The position numbers and the translations under genes were made by a program. Shown here in pieces: positions 1-10,565 of a stretch of DNA of 64,000 bases (position 1 is the first letter of the stretch; every line of letters starts with the position of its first letter). Source of the DNA: Diplonema papillatum (lineage: Eukaryota > Euglenozoa > Diplonemea > Diplonemida > Diplonemidae). The notes beneath the pieces were generated by a model, which ran no database searches, was not told where the DNA came from, and saw only the letters and a program-made list of their open reading frames with translations. The stretch is from positions 434,001 through 498,000 of the forward strand of contig JAPJBO010000001.1 of the NCBI GenBank assembly GCA_030068145.1. Direction: 5' to 3'.

Positions 1-608
1 CTTTTTGCACCAGGTGCTTTCCCGTCAGATTTCTGCCATACACGGCGGGACCCAAAACAAGTTTATTGTATTTGGAAAGATGGCCCTTGGGTCTCTCTGC
101 TGACTAGAATATTCACGCGTATCATCTTTCTGTAAAGAGTATTGGGTGGGCGTGCAGTGGATGATTTTTCGGGTCGATAGGCAGGCTTTTGGGACGTTTG
201 TCGTCGGTCTGTGAGTCTAGTTCTATGCGAAATTGTTAAACACCCAAGCAACAGACCTTTTCAAAATAGGGATACGGGGTTCAAACACTTGGCATCCTTT
301 GGCGAAAAAGATCGGGAGTTCTTGCGTTGCCGGAGGTGGTGCGCGTTTCTTCTTCTACGTCGGTCGGTAATTCGAACAAACCCCTTGCAAGTTCCTTCGT
401 AATGGGTTTTTTTCTATTTGCTGGCTACGCGAGAAGAAATGCGCATCATCACTTAAGCAGCAATTTAGACAAACGGCAGGGCTGCTGTCTACCCAGAAAG
501 AACTTTTTTGTGAGACAGTTAACAATCATTACTTGATTGCTCGTCTTTTCTTAGCTAGACGTACAGGCTTTGCCACAGGGCTATGGGGGATGAAAATACT
601 CGCGAGAG
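1..608. other. 5' edge, no gene seen
   Basis: I see no coding region with recognisable content here, only short chance open frames. The last part is presumably the 5' leader and promoter of the kinase gene that starts at 609. No TATA-like or other promoter element can be assigned with confidence. Confidence 0.4.
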
Positions 609-1829
609 ATGAACCGGCGGGTCGAGGATCAAGCGCAGAAGAAGTTCCAGCAGCTCCTGGCGCGTTATACTCCAGGGAAGCTGTTAGGCACCGGTGGGTT
701 CAGCAAAGTATGGGAAGGAAAGGGTGCCAATGGCGAATCCGTCGCAATTAAAATGCTGCATCTAAACGATGCAGGCGGGAGCAGCGCCGACGGGGAAAAC
801 CCGAGGGGCAGAAGGCCGAAGGGCATGGGTGTTGAACCGACTCTCTTGTGGGAGCTGAGAGTGCTCGGTTCGGTACGCCACGTGAACTTGATAACGATCG
901 AAAACGTATCGTTCAAAGTTGACCCCCCTTCGATGCTTCTGTATCTCCCGTTGTTATCCATGGATTTGGGGAGAATCACCCACGGACTCTTCGCACTTCA
1001 CCGGCACCTCTCCGCAACGGAAGTTCGATCCCTTTGTGGGCAGGCCCTCTGCGGCCTGGAAGCGTTGCACCTAAACGGCGTCATTCATCGCGACATCAAA
1101 CCGGCGAACATGCTCGTCGACATCGGCACAGGGTGTCTGAAGTTGATAGACTTCGGCTGGGCCCGCTTCGCGAGACAACCGTTGACGTCGTTGTTCAGTG
1201 AAGGTATTCCGGGTACCGTGTGGTACAGGGCGCCGGAAGTGGTGACTCATGCAAGGACGTACGGCCCAGCGTTTGACATGTGGTCCTTGGGATGTGTCTT
1301 CTTCGAGACCATTGCCGGCCAGCCTCTGTTCAAATGCGAGACCGAGTCCAGAAATGGAGACGAGCGCAAGGAAGTGCCAGACCCTGCCGATGGGGCACCT
1401 CAGAACGCTGCGAAGCGGAGGAAGACACTGGATTCGCGCCGCGAAACAGTCTTTTTCGGCTGCTCCGCCCTTCTGGCCACAATCATTGGCGTTCTCGGCG
1501 CGCAGCCGCCGCCGGAGAACCACCGTTGGCATGCAGAATATTTGAAGCTCAGCGAGGATGCTCAACCGTACAACAGGCAGTCTGCACGTGAGCGGATGGT
1601 GGCCAAGGCTAACACATTCGGATGGCAGCTGCCGGGGCAAACAGACGGCGGGGACAACGATCCCGCTGCACTGTTCGAAGCTGTTTGGGAGCTCGCCACC
1701 GACATGCTGACGTGGAACCCGCAGCATCGCGTCTCTGCAACTGTTGCTCTCGATAACCTCCCGGACGGCTATGTCGTTCCGCTTGATACAGTTCTGTCAG
1801 TATCATCAAAGCCTGCAAATGCGCCTTGA
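609..1829 (+). CDS. CDK-like (CMGC-type) serine/threonine protein kinase, 406 aa, single exon
   Basis: Predicted Ser/Thr kinase that transfers ATP phosphate to protein substrates, probably soluble: no signal peptide or membrane segment is visible. Visible landmarks: glycine loop GTGGFSKV at residues 27-34, VAIK lysine at 48, a likely helix-C glutamate at 82 in LLWELRVL, catalytic loop HRDIKPAN at 160-167, DFG at 181-183, and GTVWYRAPEV at 202-211. The WYRAPE form and the following FDMWSLGCVFFE resemble CDK-family kinases. No PSTAIRE-type cyclin helix is present, so cyclin dependence is unproven. Two insertions are unusual: a Gly/Arg-rich stretch at about 55-77 between the lysine and helix C, and a charged segment (about 250-285) with a KRRK-like basic patch before the C-lobe end. 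All catalytic residues are kept. The first ATG of the frame is used and the stop is TGA. It could also be a CDK7- or CDK10-like kinase. The family call is firm, the subfamily is not. Confidence 0.92.
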   Translation: MNRRVEDQAQKKFQQLLARYTPGKLLGTGGFSKVWEGKGANGESVAIKMLHLNDAGGSSADGENPRGRRPKGMGVEPTLLWELRVLGSVRHVNLITIENVSFKVDPPSMLLYLPLLSMDLGRITHGLFALHRHLSATEVRSLCGQALCGLEALHLNGVIHRDIKPANMLVDIGTGCLKLIDFGWARFARQPLTSLFSEGIPGTVWYRAPEVVTHARTYGPAFDMWSLGCVFFETIAGQPLFKCETESRNGDERKEVPDPADGAPQNAAKRRKTLDSRRETVFFGCSALLATIIGVLGAQPPPENHRWHAEYLKLSEDAQPYNRQSARERMVAKANTFGWQLPGQTDGGDNDPAALFEAVWELATDMLTWNPQHRVSATVALDNLPDGYVVPLDTVLSVSSKPANAP

Positions 1830-2554
1830 CCTTTTACGAAGGCGCATTTTCAGGTCCTTGGTGATATAGACATGACACCCAACCGAAACGATGTGGACAG
1901 TCGTGAATGCACCGAGTACACTAATCTCCATACGACTGCCAAGCAGGCACTGCAACCTTAGCTCGTATGATTCGTACCGATACACAGGTTTGTACTTATC
2001 GACCAGCTTGAGGCGCATACAGTCTCAGGTATTTGCACCTAGTTTCCACAAGCTTGGTATCTAGCCTCTCTTGACGCTGGTCTGTCTCCTCCCTCCTGCT
2101 GTACCGAGGTGCATCTACCAGCGTTTGCTTCCCGTTCGAGACCGCTGGATGGCAGAAGCTTGCGCCCAGAATAAGTCGAAGTAGCTTAGGCGGGATACGG
2201 CAGAACGAAAGCAACGCGCTATGAACCAGGTATCGGGACTAGAGCCCCCCAAAGTGAGTGGAAGACGATTCCCCCCCGGTCCGCACAAGTCCGTGCAGTA
2301 CCACGTCAAAATACCCCCGTGTCTCTTAGGGTTTTCCCACAAACTCGAAATCCACAAGGCCTTTGACACATAAACACCCCAAAACACTTCCGAAACAAAA
2401 GAACAACGATAGTTTTCTTGCATTGAAACTACAACACACACACCCTCACTCACACTCGCATCCTCCAACAAGAAAAGAAGTAGAAGCCAGAACCACCCGG
2501 GTAAGAGCGATAAAAAGCAAGCGTCCGATTTCTTCGCCGTTCCTTTCGAAAGCC
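1830..2554. other. Intergenic spacer and probable 5' leader of CCCH gene
   Basis: No gene recognised. The last 150 bases contain CA/CT-rich sequence. An upstream ATG at 2363 is in frame with the CCCH protein and would add 64 His/Pro/Lys-rich residues. I treat these as untranslated because they look like leader rather than conserved protein. Confidence 0.4.
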
Positions 2555-4632
2555 ATGTCTCCGTTCGTGTCCTCGCCGCCGCAGACGCCGCCGACGTGCA
2601 ACTTCTCGTTCGGGCGCCTCGATGACCTTCTCAGGGACCTGAGCTCCATCGAAAACGAGCACGACGACGCGGCGGACACCGCTGCCCCGCTGCCGGTCCA
2701 GGACTTCTGGACCGCCGCTTCGCAGCGCAAGCAGGAGCCGAAGGCGCAGCAACCCGCGAAGGACGACGGCATGTCCGGCCTGCTGGCCCCCCTGGGCCGG
2801 CTGTCCCTCCTGCCGGCGGCCGAGGCGCCCGCGACCAAGCGCAACGCTCCGCTGCTGTGCCTCCCGACGTCGCAGCCCTTTTTGAAGCCGTTCTCCAAGC
2901 CCGTCGTGCCCGAAGAGTCGCAAAACCTGCCCGTCTCGGCGGGTGGCCGCTGGGGTGCCGAGGTATATTCGTATTTTTCGTAGTAACACCAGACATAAGT
3001 ACCAGGGAAAGCCTGCTATACAGGAGCCAAGCTTCACGTGTTCGACGGTACTGCAGAGCCACGGGCCTACGGGTCAAGTGGCTACCGATTTCCCAAACTA
3101 AAGTATCAAGGCGTGGCGCACCTTGGGGCTTGGCGCTCGCGCTGAACACAAGCTCGTTGAGACGGTCAGCCGCAGGGCAGAGCGGACGGGGTTGTGGCAC
3201 TGTGCTGCCTCCGACTCAAGCTTTGCAAACTGTGGTTGACCGTCACGTTCCTGGACCGGCTGCCGTCATGATCGTCGACGGCCGATGACCACCTCTAAAG
3301 ACTTAACGTACGTGCCGGGGAGGATTAGCCTGTTCGTGATTGATTAGTGAGTGAACATGATCGTCAGGCTAATCTTCTCCCAAACACGCTGCCAGCGTTC
3401 TCTTTCGTGTTTACAAAGCATTGTTACTGAAAAAGGCCGCTCCTCCATCCTGAAGTGCAAATACTGCCAACGCGTCACTGCTGCTGTGTGCGCTCGTATT
3501 GGCGCCGCTCAAGCGGCCACCTTGAGTCACTCGTTTGTTTGTAAAGATTGCTCCGTTCTTCTCCCTGACTTGTTCCCGGAGTAGGACGACACATACTGTG
3601 CAGTCTATCGACACAGATTGTTGCTGCATAACAAGTTCAAACGACACATACTGCTACTACTACTACTAGAGGTGGAGAAAACCACCACCACCAAGTTGTA
3701 AAATGTGCAGTGATGATGTTCATCTTTGGCACATTCGACGCCAAAACTGAATGGCAGGAGTGCAGTGGTGTCTCCGATGGCGCGAAACCATGCTTATCTA
3801 TTTCTCCAAACCAGCATTTTTGGGCTGAACACACTGCCGGTATATGGCGAATCTACCTACCTAGGTAATGCGCTGCCGAGAACGAACACGAAAAAAGGAA
3901 AAGCGCCCAAAAAGGCGCTCATGAAAGGGGAACTCCAACCAAGAACACACCCGACAGGCAATCGGTGAAGCCGTCGCCAGCGGCTCGTCTACGAGCAACA
4001 CGCCGCCGAGCAGCGCGAGCCGATCGTCTGGGACGGCGCCGACTGACGGTGCGCTGCCGACGTCGGCGACGAGCTCCGGGCAGCAGGCGATCGAAAGGCC
4101 GAAGGGTGCCCCAGCCGTCGACCTGGCGAAGTTCCGCACGAAGGTGTGCCGCAACTGGTCGATGGGCGCGCCGTGCCAGTTCGGCGAGCGGTGTGCGTTC
4201 GCCCACGGGAAGGAGCAGGTCCGCTCGATGGAGGAGCGCAACGACTGCCTCGCCGTCTACGGCAACAACGGCCCCAAGAGAAGGGGCGGCCAAGGCCGCT
4301 CGGCCGGCGCGAACGCCCAGCAAACCCAGCAGCCCCAGCAGCAGCAGCAGCAGCAGCAGGCGCAGCCGCAGCCGCAGCCGAGCGTCCAGCCGCACTCGCC
4401 GACGGCCCTGCTCGTCGCCGCGGCGCCCCTTCTCGGACTGCCCCAGGTCGCGAGGCCCATCGGCGCCGGACCCTTCGCGAACCCGCTGCTCGACACCTTC
4501 ACGCTCGCCCTCCTCCAGCAGCAGCAGGCCCAGCAGCAGGCCCAGCAGCAGCAGAGGCGCCAGCAGCAGCTCGCCAAGATGAAGACCGACGACACCTACG
4601 TCGACCCCACCGGCTGCACGTGGTTCTGTTGA
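2555..4632 (+). CDS. CCCH (TTP/TIS11-type) zinc-finger protein, two exons, 360 aa
   Basis: Exons 2555-2962 and 3958-4632, joined at a phase-0 GT-AG intron (GAG|GTATAT ... CGACAG|GCA). One CCCH finger of spacing C-x8-C-x5-C-x3-H lies at about residues 200-219 (C200, C209, C215, H219), preceded by FRTKV, which matches the lead-in of tristetraprolin-type fingers. Such fingers bind AU-rich single-stranded RNA, so a role in mRNA stability or translation is likely but inferred. The canonical family usually has two tandem fingers; only one is visible here. The N-terminal 136 residues are acidic and Pro/Ala-rich. The C-terminal third is Gln-rich (QQQQQQQQ and a second QQQAQQQ block) and low complexity. 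The frame ends WFC then TGA, with AATAAAA-like sequence just after the stop as a possible poly(A) signal. Start chosen at the ATG in AGCCATGTCT; an upstream in-frame ATG at 2363 is possible. Confidence 0.88.
2963..3957 (+). other. Intron 1 of the CCCH gene, repeat-filled
   Basis: 995-nt GT-AG intron. It contains a unit at 2998-3112 that is almost identical to 54684-54796 in myosin intron 4. It also has an inverted copy of the AACGCTGGCAGCGTGTTTGG family at about 3345-3430, also found at 6690, 31700 and 57455. The donor is followed within a few bases by TTTTTCGTAGTAACA, close to the sequence just after the donor of myosin intron 7. Confidence 0.8.
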
Positions 4633-5540
4633 AAATAAAATAAAATAACAAACCACCCCGCGCCCACACAAGAAAGCCTCCAGCACACGCGAACTTGATC
4701 GCCTCAAAATTAATCACAAAGTAGTTTTCTTCCACCCCAGTAAAAGAAAAAGGGAGTTCCGATCATCAAAGCAAAAGATTCAGGTGAGAACATAACGGCG
4801 TAGGAAAACAACACGAAGTTCAAGCAAAAGTGAGAAAAACGCAGTTCTCATTAGCGGCGGCCATTCCGAAGGACAGTCAAAAATAACATGAAAGTAAAGG
4901 GAGACCGAAAGGGAGGGTAAAAACCGGCCCGTTCTAGCTTCCCCTGAGAGCCTCTGCTCTTAGAGCAAACTATTTTCTCTCTTCGTCTTGTGTGTCGTCC
5001 TCCCACAGACGCGTCCCCAGCTCCCCTCAAACCCTTCTTCTTTTGGATCCGCAGCTATGTGCCATTTTCTGACAGGGGGTGGGGGGGAGTTATCCGTTTT
5101 TATTTCTTTCCGGTTGAATCAGTTTCCTGTCAAGACCTCAGGAAGAACAATACCCAAGGGAGGACAAACGAATCCAGTTGTTGCTGCTACGGGTCAGCGC
5201 TAGAGGTTACTCATGGCGCAGGAAGTGCGGCAGCGCGAGCTCATAGCGGGTCTGTGATGCTCGTAAATGTCCTGGGCTGCACGTGACGCACTACTCAAGT
5301 TTGGAAGTCTTTCGTCCACTCATGGCGACAAGGCGCCGCGATGAGGATGGATGCGTACAGCTATTTTCCTCGAATGAGACGCGGAGAAGGAGCAACTCAT
5401 GCCGCAGGAAGTGCCCGGAACAACAACGAAATCAGCCGCAAAGCACAAGCCACAAGTGTCTCTGCCTTAACGGTCCAGCCGGAGACTCTAAAAACCCGGT
5501 CCTTTAAACTTCAAAATACTCTGAAAAAAAGGGTGATCTT
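4633..5540. other. Intergenic, no gene seen
   Basis: Begins with the A-rich 3' flank of the CCCH gene. A degenerate copy of the short A-tailed repeat (GGAGACTCTAAAA type) is at about 5484-5530. Nothing else recognised. Confidence 0.4.
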
Positions 5541-6290
5541 CCTTAGAGGTACCAAACAATTCGTTTATTTCCTTAGAGGTACCAAAAAATGCCCTTAGAG
5601 GTACCAAACCTAACAAATTTGTTTTTTGCCCTGAAAATGTACTTCGCAACTTTTTAGCAAAATTTTCAAAATTTTCAGTATTTCCAGATTTTGGCCATTT
5701 TGGGCCATTTTTGCCGATTTTTCCAGTTCTTGGCCATTTTGGGCCGTTTTTGCCGATTTTTCCAGATTTTGGCCATTTGGGCCGTATTTGCAGATTTTTC
5801 CAGTTTTTGGCCATTTTGGGCCATTTTTGCCGATTTTTCCAGTTTTTGGCCATTTTGGGCCATTTTTGCCGATTTTTCCAGATTTTGGCCATTTTGGGCC
5901 ATTTTTGCCGATTTTTCCAGTTTTTGGCCGTTTTTGGCCCAAAATGGCCAAAAACTGGAAAAATCGGCAAAAATGGCCCAAAATGGCCAAAATCTCGAAA
6001 AATCGGCAAAAATGGCCAAAATCTGGAAAATGTGAATTTTGACCCTAAAAAAAAACACAAAGTGCATTCCAGCCAAAAAGTCTGGTAACAATTTCAAGCC
6101 AAATTTTGGTACCTCTAAGGAAATTTCCAAAATTGTTTTTAGGCCAAATTGGCTGAGAAATGTCCTTAGAGAATTTCGATTTTGGTACCCCTAAGGAAAT
6201 AAAAAAATTGTTTGGTACCTCTAAGGAAATAAGCAAATTGTTTGGTACCTCTAAGGAAATAAACGAATTGTGTTAGTCCTCTAAGGACTT
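5541..6290. repeat. Large foldback palindrome with GGTACC outer repeats and a 33-bp inner minisatellite
   Basis: The outer arms consist of units reading CCTTAGAGGTACCAAACAAT on the left (5541-5612) and the inverse GGTACCTCTAAGGAAATAA on the right (about 6105-6290, several copies). Between them about eight copies of a ~33-bp unit built from TTTGGCCATTTTGGGCC and TTTTTGCCGATTTTTCCAG run on one strand (5685-5940) and about three in the inverse orientation (5941-6035). The turn of the hairpin is near 5940. Long open frames on both strands here are translations of the repeat and are not genes. Confidence 0.9.
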
Positions 6291-7233
6291 TTTCTCGAAA
6301 AAAAAAGTGTACAGGAACTTGAACTGTAAGAAATGTACGAACCTGCCTAAATTTAGACTTAAAGACACCGGCCCCGTACAAACCTCAAAAAAAAAAAAAA
6401 AAAAAACGACGCAAGAAACTGCTTCTCGCGAGCAAGACGGGTACCCTGTCCCCTCGAGCTAAAGTCGACCGAACAACACGAAAAGGACGGGGAGGGGGGA
6501 AAAAAAAAACAAGAAGAACCCCAACATAAAAAGGAAGAGCAAAAAGAGCAGCAATACGGTGCCAAAAAGAAAAAAGAAAATGCCCGCAGTTTGATCGTGG
6601 GGGAAAAGAACGAAAACAGTTGTGGCGGGCTTCAAAGCGAAACGGGCGGAGGGGAGAGAGCATCGTTTCGGTATCATTTTTTTTCGTAGTAAAAATTAAT
6701 TGTAAACACGAAAGAGAACGCTGGCAGCGTGTTTGGGAGAAGATTAGCCTACCGATCATATTCACTCACTATCACTCACTATCAGGCTAATCCTCCCCCG
6801 GCACGTACAAACAAAAAATGGCGCTTACTCGGACTGATATCCTCGAGGATGAGGTCAACTGGGGCACTGTGCCAGTTTGCAAGCTACCGGCACGTACAAA
6901 CAAACACACGCCTATTCTTTTTTGTCAGCACAGTACTAAAGTACTTTTGGGAATATTGATACGAAGTGTGGCTCCTCGCTGGAAGACTTGTGCAGGTGAA
7001 CTGATGGGGAAAACACTGCGACAACAGCCTCCAGGCGTCCTCCCACCTGCGGAAAATAAAAAAAGCACACTCGGCTAGTGTTGGATTCTCTGTCAAGTTT
7101 ACTTCTTCTCCGTTTTCTTTTCTCTTCCAGCGAGCACCCGTGGATACGATATTCCCCCTGTGGAATCGAATCTTTTGGAGACACTTGTTGACCAACTTAT
7201 TGAGCAGCACAGGTGGCGCCGGCGCCTCAGAGA
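6291..7233. other. Intergenic, interspersed repeats only
   Basis: Contains A-runs and a copy of the CGCTGGCAGCGTGTTTGGG family at about 6690-6812. That copy has two inverted halves (AGATTAGCCT and AGGCTAATC) around a CACTCACTATCA core. No gene seen. Confidence 0.5.
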
Positions 7234-7235
7234 TA

Positions 7236-7407
7236 CACGGCGGAGTCCAGCCTCAGAAGCTGCAGTTAAAGCTGGAGTTAAAAAGCGGGTGTCACACCCG
7301 CTTTTCGGGTGTGGATTTACACGCGTTTTGGTTGGAGCACCCGCTTTTCGGGTGCGACTCGGGCACACCCTCTTTAACTCCAGCTTCTGAGGCTGGACCT
7401 CACCGTG
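7236..7407. mobile_element. Foldback MITE with CACGGTG termini flanked by TA
   Basis: 172-bp element with imperfect TIRs of about 50 bp: CACGG at 7236 followed by TCCAGCCTCAGAAGCTG, mirrored by CAGCTTCTGAGGCTGGA and CACCGTG ending at 7407. It is bounded by TA at 7234-7235 and 7408-7409, consistent with a TA target duplication as in Tc1/mariner-type elements. The core has further inverted GCGGGTG/CACCCGC pairs. A related copy lies at 40049-40190. Confidence 0.75.
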
Positions 7408-7409
7408 TA

Positions 7410-8505
7410 TCTTTTGTATCTTTTAAATTATGGGGCTGATTTCGCCAATAAATAACGAAAGCGTGCAACAAATATTCAAAACCATATAGCCCTTTCTTGC
7501 TCTAAGAGAACCCATTCATGAACGGTCACACGGAGACCCTAAAACCTCGGAATTTCAAGCGAACTTTAACTCTAATAAACACGCCAGTCCCGCCGTCATC
7601 AAAAAAAAAAAAAAAACAAATTAATCCGTGCTGCGCTTACTCTCGCGGAACTGTTGGTATACAGAGTCGCAATCCGTGCCTTTGATGATGAGGTTCGGAC
7701 AGTCTAGCAACGTCTCCAGCTTTTCCTCAATCCTTCCCCCTCCCCCCCTGTGCGTAGGAAAAGAAGGGAGGAGAAGAAAATATAAAAAAACGAGCCACAG
7801 AGAAGAAGCCCCACCACCATCATATCATGGAGAGCCTTTTTTTTTTCCGTACCGTTTACAATCTTTCTTTTTTCTTTTTTTCTTTGGATATTTTCTCTGA
7901 CGACGTCGACGTCAAAACAAGCCCCCCCCCCCCTCCACAAAAAAAAAAGAAAACTAAACTATGCATTCCCGCGAGCAAGACTTGATGCTAGCATCAAACA
8001 TACGTGAGAGGCACGATACTGCCTGAACACTAAACTGAGATGTTCCCCTGGTGACTCGGGCCAGTCTTTTGAAAATCTGCGTACGCGCGCAGGGCACCCA
8101 AAGCCGGCCAGCAGGGGGGGGGCTCAGCACGTATCTACCTTCTGACGTCACTATCTAGTGGTTTCAAGACAACCAAGAACCGCTCCCTGGAGGGAAGAGG
8201 TTCACTGCGATTCCGCTCACTCCTCGTCATCAGCATTTTTCAGTAGTCATTTGCTGAAGGCGGACCATCCCGCCAGTAGTGATAAAGTCCAGGACCGAAC
8301 GTTTCTTGGGTTTTACGTTCCAGCCAGCCTGGTGTTTAGCGAACGGAGGAAGGCACACCACAAAACGAATCTCAACATCCCTGTTCCGGAATAACACCCC
8401 CCCTAGACGACATCTTCCTCGAAGAAGACTTGATGCTAGCATCAACCATGCATGAGAGGCAGTGCTCTGCCTAAACATTAAACTAAGTTTTTCCCCCCGG
8501 CCTCA
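7410..8505. other. Intergenic, low-complexity and repeat sequence
   Basis: A copy of the short A-tailed repeat is at 7531-7577, and homopolymer A and T runs follow. Two related blocks at about 7960-8010 and 8415-8470 share GACTTGATGCTAGCATCAA and recur at 59428-59490. No gene seen. Confidence 0.45.
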
Positions 8506-8507
8506 TA

Positions 8508-10563
8508 CACGGTGCAGTAGTAAAGGCTTTCACAAGTAAATTTATTAGTGGTTTTACAAGTGAAAATGGTTATCAAGTGCCACTAGTAAATTTTACAAGT
8601 GCACTTGTAAGATTTACTAGTGATTTCAGGTGTTTTGGCAGGTGTTTTGGGGTGAAACAAGAAGAAACTGTGGCAAGTGAAGCACACATTCAGAAGAACC
8701 GGCTTCTTTTTCACCTAACTCGTCAAAATGGGGTTGGGAGAGCAGAGCAAAGTGACAACCCAGTGCTTGAGAGCCCCGCGCGTAGGCAGACCGCGTCAAT
8801 CCAGATTTCCCCCACTCCAAGGCAAACGTGAACACTCGAACACGACCCCCCTGTGGCTCGATGCGGTGGGAACACGGGACAATAACATCGGAAGAGACGG
8901 AGCGCGAAGGAGGAGGCGTTCTTGTCCTCTCAGAGCAGAGTCGTGCACAGGTACGTCCTGGTACCAGAAATAGAGTTGCACGGCAAAAGACGCTCTGGTA
9001 TCTTGCTTTTGGCCCAGGAGGTTACGAATATCTCTGCCTGCGTGCGTCTTGTGCCGGACAGGCTTGGCATCCATTTTTTGGACTGAGTCGTGGGCAACAG
9101 TGCGGTCAACTCTGAAGGGCAAATACCGATAAACGGAAATAAGTTGGACCGGACAAAATGGTCCAACTCACCTATTTTGGGCTCTGGTGGTCCAACTTTT
9201 GTCCGGCCACTTTTTTTCGGGGGGTTCTGTGTACTTGGTGCAGTTTTGCGGCTGGCCAGCACTCGCTCCACTCCGTAGTCGCGCATGGGTCCGCCGCCAG
9301 GACTGCGCGGCGCTGCGTAACCCGCTGAGTTCCTCCAGCAACTCGCAACGAAGCAACGAAGCTGGCACGCGTAGAGCCACACTCCGGATTACCGCGTGGT
9401 TCCCTTCGCATAGGCGTCCAGGGCCTGCATTCGGGTGCCCGAACACCGGCCTTTGGTCCGCCTCCGGCTGAAACCATCTAAGGTGCGCTGTGTCGCCCCC
9501 TGTCAGAATGTGTTGAGAGGTGGCCTTTTCGTTGCACCCTCCTAAACCACATATCTCCGTTGTGCCGTTTTGTAGAATCGATTGCCTCACTAGCGCACTG
9601 CTCCGCTGGACCTCCGGAGTTGGTGCAGCGTCTTGCCGTTGATGCTGCTCTGTGGCGCGTTTAGTCGCTCTCTGATGCTCGAGGGTCCCCCGTGCAAACC
9701 TGCCGATCTCTTCCATCTGCACTAGGCCGGCGGCATCTTGGGCGCATACATATTGATCCACATCAAAGACGCTTCGTCCGTTTAGCACTCTTCCTGCTGC
9801 CTCGTCCGCTTTTTCATGTTTACGAAACCTCACAAATTCTGACTATTATGGTCGAGCCCGAGTGTTACATTGATGGGCTGTGTGGAACTCCTCACTGCGG
9901 CAACAACAATGTCAAGATCCCTGCTTGGGCAAAGCCTCCGTGCCGAAGCGTGTCGGGAAATGGTAGGCATGCTCGGACCGACTGGAAGTATTCGCAACAG
10001 TCAGGCGGCCGCTTCTGCCCAGGGTTCCCCGCTCCCCGCTCACGTCGCTATTGTAGAGTGTGTTTCACTGTTGTGAATTTGGCACGACACCACTCACAGT
10101 GCGTCTCTCTTGCCTCCGTTTCTTCTCATTTGTAGACGCTTTTCCTCGGCAGCTGTCAACTAGCTCAACAAAAGTCTCAGGGTAAAGGGGCTGGACAGTG
10201 CGTACAGTTCCAGTTGGGTGCGCGCTGCTCCTCTCATCCTTTTTCAACGGCGCCGCTGTCTATCAGGGGAGATGATTCCCATCAAGGCCCAACAACCCTG
10301 CCCAACTCAGTCCGAGGGGTAGTGCACATCGACCAAACCTCCCCAGTTTTCGATCTCGCAATTTTTCACGCAAAACCCCCTATAAATCACTGTTTGGACT
10401 GAAAAACACCTGAATTCACTTGTAATTTTTACAAGTGCACTAGTAAAATTTACTAGTGCACTTGTAAATTTTACTAGTAAAACTGTAAATTTTACTAGTA
10501 AAAGTTTTTACTAGTAAATTTACTAGTAAAAGGGTCATTTTACAAGTTTACTACTGCACCGTG
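8508..10563. mobile_element. 2.06-kb TIR element with CACGGTG termini, containing a second element fragment
   Basis: Perfect 17-bp termini CACGGTGCAGTAGTAAA (8508-8524) and its inverse (10547-10563), bounded by TA at 8506-8507 and 10564-10565. Subterminal blocks rich in TTTACTAGTAAA and ACAAGTGCACTTGTAA (8530-8630, 10410-10545) form many small palindromes. Inside, from about 9127, lies the left end of the TTGGACCGG-type element seen complete at 28355-30073, with its minus-strand exon. No transposase is recognisable, so mobilisation would be in trans. The TA boundary suggests Tc1/mariner-like integration, which is inference. Confidence 0.8.
9168..9716 (-). CDS. Transposon-borne exon with Cys/His motif, partial
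   Basis: Minus-strand open frame starting MEEIGRF directly after a splice-acceptor-like GTGCAG. It contains C-x4-C then ATSQHILTGGDTAHLR. The same arrangement (acceptor, MEESGRF, C-x4-C, ATSDHVLTINDDTHLR) occurs at 28551-28991, so the pair is a real shared coding segment rather than chance. The Cys/His pattern loosely resembles the C-terminal zinc motif of LINE ORF2 proteins, but it lacks the usual final cysteine. Function unknown. The frame runs into the TIR of the inner element, so the true stop is unclear, and upstream exons are not identified. Confidence 0.45.
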   Translation of the reverse strand: MEEIGRFARGTLEHQRATKRATEQHQRQDAAPTPEVQRSSALVRQSILQNGTTEICGLGGCNEKATSQHILTGGDTAHLRWFQPEADQRPVFGHPNAGPGRLCEGNHAVIRSVALRVPASLLRCELLEELSGLRSAAQSWRRTHARLRSGASAGQPQNCTKYTEPPEKKWPDKSWTTRAQNR

Positions 10564-10565
10564 TA

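Noticed and set aside
2363-2554. 64-residue N-terminal extension of the CCCH protein
   Set aside because: His/Pro/Lys-rich leader-like sequence; the ATG at 2555 starts a more typical protein. Kept as an alternative.
5640-6040. CRISPR-like regular repeats
   Set aside because: The spacers are themselves repeats and the array turns palindromic; the host is eukaryotic. It is a minisatellite foldback.
5488-6060. Lys/Trp/Gly-rich proteins on both strands
   Set aside because: Several frames on both strands are open at once because the 33-bp repeat lacks stops.
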